DNA of 64,000 nt from NCBI GenBank assembly GCA_023614405.1, contig CM042691.1:174130927-174194926 (forward strand). Direction: 5' to 3'. Numbering within the stretch: position 1 is the stretch's first letter; each line of letters starts with the position of its first letter. The notes under the pieces were generated by a model that saw nothing but the letters and a program-made list of their open reading frames with translations, was not told the DNA's origin and made no database searches. Positions 53,554 through 64,000 of the stretch are shown here, piece after piece. A program made the position numbers and the translations under genes. Source of the stretch: Avena insularis (lineage: Eukaryota > Streptophyta > Magnoliopsida > Poales > Poaceae).

Positions 53554-55270
53554 TGAAGGGTTTCGAAGCATAGTAAATCAAATTTTCTACGGATGCAAAT
53601 GGGAAATCCAAGATCTAATCTAGGATATGCAATCAACGAGAGGGATAGATGAGATCTTCATACCCTTGAAGAAATCGCACAGCAGAAACGTTCAACGGAA
53701 CCTGGTTGGTCTAGTCGTACTCGCCGTCTCCTCCTCGCGATCCTATCCGATCCTACGCCGCAAGTGGCGGCGCCTCCGAGAGATGCACACGTACGGTGCC
53801 GTGACGTCTCCTCCTTCCTTGGTCCAGCAAGTGGGGTGGAGAGATAGATTGGATCTGCAGCACGACGGCGTGGTGATATGGTGGAGAGTTTCTGCGGCAG
53901 GGCTTCGCCTACACGCAGTCGGGAGAGAGAGAGAGGAGGGCAGCAGTATGGCGGCTAGGGTTTGTGGTAGTGGGGGAGGAGGGGTGTGCCCCTTCCCACC
54001 TTATATAGGGGCTGGCCGGCCCCTTGGCCCCTCCTCCAAGCCCTACGGCGGCGGCCCCAAGGGTTGGAGTGGGGGGCAAGTTTCCCCCCTCCTTCTAGAA
54101 GATCTCCCCTAGGGTTTCCCCTAGGCTGGTCGGCTAGGCCTTTGGGGCCTTGTGCCCCTAGCCCAATGCGGCCAGGGCACTTCCCCTTAGGCCCACGCAG
54201 GCCCTGACAAGTGGGCCCATGTTGGTCCCACTCCGGAACCTTTTAGAACCTTCCGGTATAATACCGAATACTCTGAAACGATTCCGAAATCCAAAAACTG
54301 CTTTCCCTTATATGAATCTTATTCTCCGGACCATTCCGGAACCTCACGTGATGTCTTGGATATCATTGGAGACTCCGAACAAAAACTCATTAAGCAATTA
54401 TCCATTCTGTCCTAGCCTCGAAGCACGTTAAGTGTGTGACCCTACGGGTTCGAGAATATGCAGACATGATCTTCTATCAATAATCAACAGCGTGGTCTGG
54501 AACTCATATTGACTCCCACATATTCATCGATGATCATATCGGATGAACCACGATGTTAGGATTCAATTAATCCCATATATGTATTCCCTTCGTCTCGCGA
54601 TATTTTACTTGCCCGAGATTCGATCCTTGGTATCGCATACCTAGTTCAATCTTGTTCATAGCAAGTACTTTACTCGTTCCATAATCCGATATCACTTTGT
54701 GATTAACTCCTTAACCACATGCTTGCAAGCGGTGTTGATATCGATTACCGAGTGGGCCCGAAGTATATCTCTCCGACTCGGGAGGGACAAATTCCATCTC
54801 GATACATACAACCCAACAAGTACTTTCCGATCACATGAGAGACACCTTTATGATCACCCTCACATAGGATGACGTTTGATGACCTCAAAGCTTTCTTCCG
54901 ATACCAGGGAGTTGTATTATCTCATGGTCTAAGGAATACAATATATGACATAGGAAAAAGCTTCGCAAAGATGAACACGATGACACGATCTAATTGCTCG
55001 GCTTAATTTGGGTATGTCCAGCATATCATTCTCCTAATGACATGATCTCATTATTAATCGACAACTCATGTCTATGGCTAGGAAACCTTAACCATCATTA
55101 ATCAATGAGCTAGTCCATAGAGGCGTACTAGGGACACGGTGTTGTTCATAAACCGCACAAGTATCAAAGTTTCCGCTTAATACAATTCTAGCATGGAATA
55201 TAAACTTTATCATGAACAAGAATTATAATAATATCATCTTTATTATTGCCTCTAGGGCATAATTCCAACA
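53554..55270 (-). repeat. 3' LTR of Copia copy 3
   Basis: Plus strand TGAAGGGTTTCG to CATAATTCCAACA, 1717 bp. A minus-strand TATATAAGG box is at 54007-53999. Confidence 0.92.
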
Positions 55271-55298
55271 GTCTCCCACTTGCACTAGAGTCAATAAT

Positions 55299-55860
55299 CT
55301 AGTTTACATCTGGCAACAATCTAACACCCATGGCATTAAGGTGTTGATCATGTTTTCCTCGTGGAAGAGGTTTAGTCAACGGATCTGCGACATTCAGATC
55401 CGTATGTACTTTGCTAATCTTCAGATCTCCATCTGCTATATAATCTCGAATTATATGAAAATGGCGGTTGATGTGCTTGGTCTTTGGATGATATCTTGGT
55501 TCCTTAGCCAGTGCTATGGCGCCAGTGTTGTCGCACAATATCACCAGTGGGTCCAAGGCACTTGGAACCACACCAAGCTCAGTGATGAAGTTCCTGATCT
55601 AAACTCCTTCACTTGACGCTTCTGAAGCAGCCATGTATTCCTCTTCTGTTGTAGATCCCGCGATCACGCTTTGCTTGCAGCTTCTCTAGCTCACAGCTCC
55701 TCCATTCAAAATATAAATGTATCCTGTCTGAGATTTAGAATCATCTAGGTCGGTGTCGAAACTAGCGTCGACGTAACCTTTTACGACGAGCTGCTTATCA
55801 CCTCCATAGACCAAGAATATTTCTTTAGTCCTATTTAAATACTTTAGGATGTTCTTTACG
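55299..55860 (-). pseudogene. RNase H of Copia copy 3
   Basis: Open only at 55571-55299 (LVILCDNTGAIALAKEPRYH, THLNVADPLTKPLPRGKHD type tail). The upstream half, including the STESEYMA-equivalent motif near 55640, is broken by stops. Confidence 0.82.
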
Positions 55861-55865
55861 GCTAT

Positions 55866-58800
55866 CTAGTGTTCCACTCCTGGATCACTTTGGTATCTGC
55901 TCGTCAAACTAAGAGCATTGGACACATCCGGTCTAGTACATAGCATGGCATACATGATAGAACCTATGGCCGAGGCATATGACACTTTGCTCGTGGCTGG
56001 ACACTGAGCCTTGCTCAATATCTTACCTGACAACATGGGCAATGAACCTTTCTTTGCTTTATCCATTCTGAACCTTTTCAGAACTTTGTCTAGATATGTA
56101 CTTTGGCTTAAAGCTATTTGGCGTCTTTGTCTATCTCTATAGATTTTGATGCCTAATATGTAAGCAGGTTCTCCTAGGTCTTTCATTGAAAAACATTTAT
56201 TCAAATAACTCTTCACATCGTTAAGCATACCGATGTCATTTCCAATAATCAATATGTCATCCACATATAGTACTAAAAATGTCACCGAGCTCCCACTCAC
56301 TTTCTTGTAGATACAAGCTTCGTAGCAATTTGGAACAAATCCAAAGCTCTTGATCACTTGATCAAAATGAAGGTTCCAACTCCGAGATGCTTGCTTCGGT
56401 CCATAAACGGAACGCTGAAGTTTGCACACCTTATTAGCATCCTTAGGATCGACAAAACCTTCGGGCTGCATCATATACAACTCTTCATCAATGTTGCCAT
56501 TGAGGAACGCAGTCTTGACATCCATCTGCCATATTTAATAATCATGAAATGCATCAATTGCTAATAAAATCCGAATGTACTTAAACATCGCTACGGGAGA
56601 GAAAGTCTCATCGTAGTCCACACCTTAAACTTGTCGAAACCCTTTTGCGACAAGCCGAGCTTTACAGACAGTAACATTACCATCCGCGTCCATTTTCTTC
56701 TTGAAAATCCATTTGCACTCAACGGCCTTACGATCGCTAGGAGGGTCCACCAAAGTCCATACTTGGTTTTTGCTCATGGATCCCAATTCAGATTTCATGG
56801 CCTCTAGCCATTTCTCAGAGTCTGGGCTCATCATTGCTTCCTCATAGTTCGCAGGTTCACTGTTGTCTACCAACAAGACAGTTAAGACAGGGTTGCCGTA
56901 CCATTTAGGAGTGGCACGCGACCTTGTCGACCTGCGACGTTCAGCAGTAGCATCGTTCGAAGTTTCATGATCCTCGTCATTAGCTTCCTCTCTTGTTGGT
57001 GCAGACGGCACTGGAACAATTTCAGGTGTTGCGCTACTCTCCAACTCGAGAGAAGGTTCAATAACCTCGTCTAGCTCTACCTTCCTCCCACTCACTTCTT
57101 TCGAGAGAAACTCCTTCTCAAGAAAGGATCTGTTCTTTGCGACAAACACTTTGCCTTTGGATCTGTGGTAGAAGGTATACCCAATCGTTTCCTTAGGGTA
57201 TCCTATGAAGACGCATTTCTCCACTTTGGGTTCGAGCTTGTCCGGCATCAACTTCTTGACGTAAGCTTCGCATCCCCAAACTTTAAGAAACGACAACTTA
57301 GGTTTAGCACCAAACCACAGTTCATACGGTGTCGTTTCAACGAATTTAGATGGTGCCCTATTTAAAGTGAATGCAGTGGTTTCTAATGCATAACCCCAAA
57401 ATGATAACGGCAAATCTGTAAGAGACATCATCGATCGCACCATATCTAATAGAGTTTGATTCCGGCGTTCAGACACACCATTGTGCTGTGGTGTTTCGGG
57501 TGGCGTGAGTTGCGAAACGATTTCGCTTGCTTTAAGACGCGAGAGAAAATGGTAACTCAAATATTCACCTCCACGATCGGATCGTAGAAATTTAATTTTC
57601 CTGTTACGATGGTTTTCCACTTTGTTCTGAAATTCTTTGAACTTTTCAAACGTTTCAGATTTATGTTTCATTAAATAGATATACCCATATCTACTTAAGT
57701 CATCAGTAAAAGTGAGAAAATAGCGATATCCACCACGCGTCGAAACACTCATTGGTCTGCATACATCAGTATGTATGATTTCCAACAAGTCCGTTGCTCG
57801 CTCCATTATTTCGGAGAACGAGGTTTTTATCATCTTGCCTATGAGGCACGGTTCGCACGTCTCAAATGATTCAAAATCAAGAGACTCCAAAAGTCCATCA
57901 GAATGGAGTTTCTTCATGCGTTTTACACCAATATGACCTAGACGGCAGTGCCACAAATAAGTCGAATTATCACTATCTACTTTGCATCTCTTAGCCTCAA
58001 TGTTATGGATGTGTGTTTCATTGCTTTCGAGATTCAGAAGAAATAAACCATTCATAGCAGGTGCATGACCATAAAAGATGTTACTCATATAAATAGAACA
58101 ACCATTATTCTCCGATTTAAATGAATAACCATCTTGCAATAAACACGATCCAGATATAATGTTCATGCTCAACGCAGACACATAATAACACTTATTAAGG
58201 TTTAAAACTAATCCCGAAGGTAAAACTAAGGAGAGCGTGTCGACGGCCATCACATCAACTCTTGATCCATTGCCAATGCGCATCGTCACCTCATCCCTTG
58301 CTAGCCGCGGTCTATTCCGCAGCTCCTGTTTCGAGTTATAAATATTAGAAACTGAACCAGTATCAAATACCCAGGCACTACAACGAGCGCTAGTAAGGTA
58401 AACATCAATAAAATGTATATCAAATATACCTTTAATGGTGCCAGCCTTCTTGTCCGCTAAGTACTTCGGAAAGTTGCGCTTCCAGTGACCCTTGTCCTTG
58501 CAATAGAAGCACTCAGTGTCCGGCTTAGGTCCAGACTTGAGTTTCTTCTCAGCAAGGGCAACGCGCTTGCCGCTGCCTTTCTTGAAGGACTTCTTTGCAC
58601 CCTTACCTTTCTTGAAGCTAGGGGTCTTGTTGACCATCAACACATGATTATCTTTCTTGATATCCACCTCCGCAGCTTTTAGCTTAGCGAAGAGCTCACT
58701 GATCGTATCAGTGGAACCAATCTGATTGTGAGTAACTACAAAACCTTTTGTAGCTAGGAGGGAGTGATTGCAGAACTCTGTCAATCTTGAGCTCTTCTGG

Positions 58801-59263
58801 AATCTTGCAGTCCAGTTGCTCAAGACGTTGAGTGTAGCCCGACACCTTAATGGCGTGCTCACTAACGGAACTCCCTTCCTCCATCTTGCAGTTAAAAAAA
58901 TTCTCAGAGATCTCTTATCTCTCAGAACGGGCCTAAGTCTGAAACATGGTTTTCAGTTCCTCAAGTATCTCAAAGGGCCCGACGAACTCCTCAAAACGAT
59001 TTTGAAGGTCCGATTCCATAGCAAACAACATGATACTCTTAATCACTCCATAATCATCTTTGCGCGACTGATAAACAACTTTTTCATTAGCCGGCGCATC
59101 TATAGCAGGGGCGTCACCTAGCGCTTTTTCAAGGACATAGTCATTTTGTCCGCCAGCGAGAATGATTCTCATATTGCGGAACCAGTTGGTGAAGTTAGAC
59201 CCATTATTCTTAAGCTTTTCTTTCTCAGCAAAAAACGTTGAAGTTGAAGTTGGACTTAGCCAT
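55866..59263 (-). pseudogene. Gag-pol of Copia copy 3
   Basis: The ATG at 59263-59261 gives MAKSNFNFNVF and meets TGA after an extra T. Capsid continues in other frames to about 58870. A 745-codon ORF (58862-56625) then holds nucleocapsid with CFYCKDKGHWKRNF (last Cys changed to Phe), protease WVFDTGSVSNIYNS, pre-integrase, integrase (HTDVCRPM, SDRGGEY, NGVSERR) and the start of RT. Stops near 56623 and 56535 interrupt RT in the same frame. 56525-55866 has YVDDILIIGND. Integrase residues are complete. Confidence 0.9.
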
Positions 59264-60470
59264 TTGATCTACAAAATTTGCAAGTACAATTTAGACTATC
59301 GTCATGATAACTAGTTCAACTTAATCAAATTACTAGATAAACTCCCACTAAATTCAACATCCTTCAAGTTGTTTAGTGAACACGATCCAAATTCACCACA
59401 CCTAATCCGATCTTCACGAGAAGAGATGTGGTTTCAATGGTGGACAGCAAAGTGTCGATCATATTATTCATATGACTCATGCTTAACCTTTCGGTTCGTG
59501 TGTTCTGAGGCCATGTTTGTACATGCTAGGCTCGTCAAGTCAAACCCAAGTATTTCCGCGTGTGCAAAACTGGCTTGCACCCGTTGTATGTGAACGTAAA
59601 GTTTATAGCACCCGATCATCACGATGTGCTTGAACACGACGAACTTTCGCAATGGTGCATACATGAGGAGAACACAATTTTATCTTGATCTTTAAGTGAG
59701 GGATCATCTTATAATGCTACCGTCGCGATCTAAGCATAATAAGATACATAAAAGGATAAACATCACATGCATATAATTTTATGTGATATGGTATAGCCAA
59801 TCTTCGCGCAATGATCTCCATATTGTGCGCGCCCGCATGATCTCCATCACTCCACCATGATTGCCTCCACCACGAATAGCAACTACAACTATTGCTAACT
59901 ACTTAGCGATAAAGTAAAGCTATTACATGGCGTATAAGAAGTTGACTCGCAGGTCATACACAATTATAAAGACAACCATATGGCTCCTGCCGGTTGTGAA
60001 CTCATCGACATGCAAGTCATGAAATATTACAATACATGATCATTGCATACATCATACACATCATGTCTTGGGCCATACCATATCACAAAACACTCCCTGC
60101 AAAAACAAGTTAGACGCCTCTACTTTGTTGTTGCATGTTTTACGTGGCTTATGGGAGTAAGAAGCTAAGAACGATTCTTACCTACGGAAACCACAATGGT
60201 GATATTATGGTTGCTAACATCTGGTGTAAATCCCATGACTACTATAGTGAGAGAAACTGGCATCCACCAGCCGCATGTGTGGAACAAGCCACACGTCAAG
60301 TGCGGAGCCGGTCTCGCGAACGAGGTCGTGTAAAGTTGGCCTAGACCGCTTCCATCTCACTATATCGTGTCATAAGAAGTACAAAACAAGAGGCTTGCAA
60401 CAGAAAACATCAATGCCCGCAATAAGCATGTTGCGTTCTACTCGTGAAACACATCTACGCATAGATCTAG
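59264..60470 (-). other. Untranslated leader of Copia copy 3
   Basis: About 1.2 kb between gag and the primer-binding site; no gene seen. Confidence 0.6.
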
Positions 60471-60481
60471 CTCTGATACCA
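60471..60481 (-). other. Primer-binding site of Copia copy 3
   Basis: Plus strand CTCTGATACCA, the complement of TGGTATCAGAG, one base from the 5' LTR. Confidence 0.88.
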
Positions 60482-60482
60482 C

Positions 60483-62177
60483 TAAAGGGTTTCGAAGCAT
60501 AGTAAATCAAAAATTTCTACGGATGCGAACGGGAAAGCCAAGATCTAATCTAGGATATGCAATCAACAATAGGGATAGATGAGATCTTCATACCCTTGAA
60601 GAAATCGCACAGCGGAAACGTTCAACAGAACGTGGTTGGTGTAGTCGTACTCGTCGTCTCCTCCTCGCGATCCGATCCGATCCGATCCTACGCTGCAAGT
60701 GGCGGCGCCTCCGAGAGATGCACACGTACGGTGCCGCGACGTCTCCTCCTTCTTTGGTCCAGCAAGTGGGGTGGATAGATAGATTGGATCTGCAGCACGA
60801 CGGCATGGTGCTATGGTGGAGAGTTTCTACGGTAGGGCTTCGCCTACGCGCAGTCGAGATCGAGAGAGAGAGAGAGAGAGGGCAGCAGTATGGCGGCTAG
60901 GGTTTGGGGTAGTGGGGGGAGGGGTGCGCCCCTGCCCACCTTATATAGGGGGCTGGCCGGCCCCCTTGGCCCCTCCTCCAAGCCCTAGGGTAGCGGCCCC
61001 AAGGGTTGGAGTGGGGGCAAGTTTCCCCCCTCCTTCTAGAAGATCTCCCCTAGGGTTTCCCCTAGGCTGGCCGGCTGGGCCTTTGGGGCCATGTGCCCCT
61101 GGACCAATGCGGCCAGGGCACTTCCCCTTAGGCCCATGCAGGCCCCTGACAAGTGGGCCCATGTTGGTCCCACTTCGGAACCTTCTAGAACCTTCTGTTA
61201 CAATACCGAATACTCCGAAACGATTCCGAAATCCAAAAACTGCTTTCCCTTATATGAATCTTATTCTCCGGACCATTCTGAAACCTCTCGTGATGTCCTA
61301 GATCTCATTCGAGACTCCGAACAAAAACTCATTAACCAATTATCCATTCTATCCTAGCGTCGAAGCACGTTAAGTGTGTGACCCTACGGGTTCGAGAATA
61401 TGTAGACATGATCTTCTATCAATAATCAACAGCGGGGTCTGGAAACCCATATTGACTCCCACATATTCATCGATGATCATATCGGATGAACCATGATGCC
61501 AGGATTCAATTAATCCCATATATGTATTCCCTTCGTCTCGTGATATTTTACTTGCCCGAGATTCGATCGTTGGTATCAGCATACCTAGTTCAATCTCATT
61601 CATAGCAAGTACTTTACTCGTTCTGTAATCCGATATCACTTTGTGATTAACTCCTTAACCACGTGCTTGCAAGCGGTGTTAATATCAATTACCGAGTGGG
61701 CCCAAAGTATATCTCTCCGACTCAGGAGGGACAAATTCCATCTCGATACATACAACCCAACAAGTACTTTCCGATCACCTGAGAGACACCTTTATGATCA
61801 CCCTCACATAGGATGACGTTTGATGACCTCAAAGATTTCTTCCGTTACCAGGGAGTTGTATTATCTCATGGTCTAAGGAATACAATATATGACATAGTAA
61901 AAGGCTTCGCAAAGATGAACAAGATGACACGATCTAATTGCTCTGCTTAATTTGGGTTTGTCCATCATATCATTCTCCTAATGACATGATCTCATTATTA
62001 ATCGACAACTCATGTCTATGGCTAGGAAACCTTAACCATCATTAATCAATGAGCTAGTCCGTAGAGGCGTACTAGGGACACGGTGTTGTTCATAAACCAC
62101 ACAAGTATCAAAGTTTCCGCTTAATACAATCCTAGCATGGAATATAAACTTTATCATGAACAAGAATTATAATAATA
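60483..62177 (-). repeat. 5' LTR of Copia copy 3, outer end deleted
   Basis: Colinear with the left LTR up to AATTATAATAATA at 62177, where Gypsy LTR sequence begins. The terminal TG...GCATAATTCCAACA part is absent. The minus-strand TATA box is at 60947-60939. A GA microsatellite lies at 60859-60879. Confidence 0.9.
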
Positions 62178-63410
62178 ACATGAGATTGAACTTAGACAAG
62201 ATACACGTGTTTACCACCCCTCAGTAGTATTTACCCCCACCTATAGATGCTAGTGCTAAAGCATAAAACTTGATCAACTTTAGATGGGAATACTTGGTGA
62301 AAATGGTTATGAAAACCTTAGAATGATGAGTCATTCTATTGAAATGATTTGATTTGTGTTCTCGAACACCAGATGATTTTGATGGTGAAAATGTTAAGGC
62401 ATGAGCCTTAGCCCTTTATAAAATTGATGGTTGTCTGGATGCGATACCATTCCAATTTTACCGTACCACAATACCTGAAATTTGGGTAGGACTAGACTGG
62501 AAATTTATATACCTTAGTATGGGTTCCCTTGCGGCCAAAGTTTGAGCTGAGGCTACCTTGTGAAGATTGTCCACCTATGTAGTACCCAAGATGACAGTTG
62601 GTCATGGTTGGGAGGCCAAACTCACAGGAGAGGTGCCTATACTAGGGCGTGTAATGGAAAGGTTTGGGTTGATTATCCACATACTGAATATGGTGAATTC
62701 AAGATTTGTTCCTGACGGATGTATCGAATGTTGTGGTGAAAGTGTACAATCTCTGCAGAGTGTCAAACTATTCGAATAGCCGCGTCCGCGGTTATGGACA
62801 GTTGGAGTGGCCATACTGTTCCATTGTCAGATGTTTTCAAAATGACTCATGAAATGATTTATGACTTTGACTTGACCACAACAAAGTTGTGATATGAAAT
62901 TCAAGTTCCCACTTAGGTGTTATAAAACTTTCAACTAGTTTCTTTGCTTCTGAACTTAGTAGAGGTAAATCTGGATTTTTCCAAAACAACCCTAGAGCTT
63001 AATATATCCTATTCAAACCCACTTCACTTGTTAGTATGAGTTTACGAGTACTTAAAGAGTACTCATGGCTTTGTCCCTGGCTATTCCCGTGGCCAGACTA
63101 TGAAGAGGAGTATCAGGAGGATGGACAGCAGGAAGGTTACGACAACTAGGATCATCTCCCATCTTCAACATTTCCTGTGACCATGAAGATGGAGCTTCGC
63201 CTATGCTATCGTTATCTTTACGTTATTCCACTGCTTGAATTGTATTAAGAACTGGATCATGAGATCCTTATTTGTGTAAGACCTTATGTATGGTTTGTAA
63301 TGGATGATGTACTGTGATATCCAATTTGTTATGTCTCGCAAAAATGGTAATCCTGGGATTGCGATGTATGGAATAACAGGCATCTAGGATTAAAAATCCG
63401 GGTGTTGACA
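62178..63410 (+). repeat. 5' LTR of the Gypsy element, second part
   Basis: AT-rich U5-like DNA including AATAGCCGCGTCCGCGGTTA (62777-62796) and ending AAAAATCCGGGTGTTGACA, a known LTR end type in grass Gypsy elements. The total LTR length would be about 2.6 kb. No gene is visible. Confidence 0.65.
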
Positions 63411-63412
63411 AG

Positions 63413-63426
63413 TTGGTATCAGAGCC
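63413..63426 (+). other. Primer-binding site of the Gypsy element
   Basis: TTGGTATCAGAGCC lies two bases inside the LTR and matches initiator tRNA-Met. Confidence 0.85.
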
Positions 63427-63640
63427 ATCCTGACCATAGGAGACCCTAGTTTAGAATGGACGTTTGAATCAAAAACTTAGTTTGAAAACCAAGGAAGTGA
63501 GTATTTATGAAAACTTATTCTCAGTCTTACCATTTGGATTCTTTCATGAAAATTCATGTTCCTCAAAAATTCTTGCAAACTTACATAAAATTTGACACAC
63601 TTGATCACTCTACTAACTTACTCATCCTATATTCTTATAG

Positions 63641-64000
63641 ATGGACGTGAAGTACAGCAAGTTTTATCAGTTGGGGAATGGAGGAGACCTCATCTTTGAA
63701 CGTGACTTAGACTAGCTGGCAAATGCTGGAGCGTCTGCACCCTGAGTTCTTCGGAGCTCAGCTCAATGATCAGGAAGGAGAGGATTTGCAGTGGCTAGTT
63801 ATTGCAAGTCTCCGGGGAAAGATTGAAGCCACCACCGCAGAGGGAATTCAATTCATCTTGAGAGAGAACAACTGGCTCGATGGACTTGCCAGGGCCATGC
63901 AGGAAGCGCTTGCCCGTCTGTGTGGGCAGAGTATCAATCAGATCAACGGTACCCGCTTTGAGTTCTACCCAAGGCGTGATGTTATGGGACAGCCACTGGA
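63641..64000 (+). pseudogene. First internal ORF of the Gypsy element, runs off window
   Basis: The ATG at 63641 (MDVKYSKFYQLGN) reaches a TAG at 63713-63715. A one-base change then opens a second frame from about 63717 to the window end with no stop (EFFGAQLNDQEGEDLQWLV, RFEFYPRRDVMG). It has no zinc knuckle or protease in the visible part. It is either an N-terminal gag extension or a separate first ORF. I do not recognise a domain. Confidence 0.5.

Larger units (their letters stand above)
53554..62177 (-). mobile_element. BARE/Angela-like Copia element, copy 3
   Basis: 8.6 kb in minus orientation. The 3' LTR is 53554-55270 and the 5' LTR is 60483-62177. The LTR start TGTTGGAATTATGCCC marks a subfamily different from copies 1 and 2. 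The outermost 47 bp or so of the right LTR is missing, so no target-site duplication can be tested (GAGGC on the left). Pol is disabled mainly by stop codons. Confidence 0.92.

Noticed and set aside
53627..54112. 161-codon plus ORF
   Set aside because: It lies within the Copia copy 3 LTR on the strand opposite to its transcription, and is partly repeated in the other LTR (60557 onward).
1..64000. tRNA, rRNA or CRISPR-like arrays
   Set aside because: tRNA-like matches are primer-binding sites beside LTRs only, and the short tandem repeats have no spacer structure.

Overview
The window looks like plant nuclear DNA from a large, repeat-rich grass genome, most likely Triticeae (wheat, barley or a relative). 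Three Copia elements carry BARE-1/Angela-type LTRs that begin TGTTGGAGATATGCCC or the close variant TGTTGGAATTATGCCC. There are also Tat- and Athila-type Gypsy elements, a Mutator-like element and PIF/Harbinger-type ends. I see no bacterial genes, rRNA, tRNA, CRISPR array or ordinary single-copy host gene. Family names come from recognised sequence features and memory, not from a database search.

Layout. (1) 1-7493: a decayed minus-strand Tat-lineage Gypsy element with gag, protease, RT, two RNase H domains and integrase. A plus-strand antisense ORF at the left edge follows pol; the 3' LTR lies outside the window. (2) About 7494-36980: pieces of an Athila-like outer Gypsy element. It is split by a second, gag-only Athila-like element (7795-25439, target-site duplication ATCTT). 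That one carries a BARE/Angela Copia in its 3' LTR (16247-25222, duplication CCTAT). A second BARE/Angela copy (26922-35944) lies in the opposite orientation in the outer 3' LTR. (3) 36980-38670: unclassified DNA with a degraded gene-like ORF. (4) 38671-48415: a Harbinger-like end and a TE-associated ORF split at its start codon by an 8.6-kb Mutator-like element (39531-48148). The MULE has 115-bp terminal inverted repeats and a perfect 9-bp duplication (GGAGCTCAT). It holds a two-exon GRF zinc-finger gene convergent with a decayed mudrA-type transposase gene. (5) 48421-50942: a 2.5-kb non-autonomous Copia element (duplication GTTTA). (6) 50948-52193: a small Harbinger-like element (duplication TTA) abutting the end of a related one. 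(7) 52194-64000: the 5' LTR, primer-binding site and first internal codons of a Gypsy element. Its LTR is split by a third BARE/Angela-like Copia (53554-62177).

How it fits together. Nearly all coding capacity is retrotransposon gag-pol or DNA-transposon protein, and nearly every copy is broken by stops or frameshifts. Nesting gives the order of insertion: outer Gypsy, then inner Athila-like element, then BARE copy 1; and Harbinger-like element, then MULE. The most gene-like unit is the GRF zinc-finger gene inside the MULE: it has an open frame, a GT-AG intron and conserved Cys/His residues. The most interesting structures are the GRF/mudrA MULE, the near-adjacent inverted pair of 9-kb Copia elements, and the antisense ORF of the Tat element.
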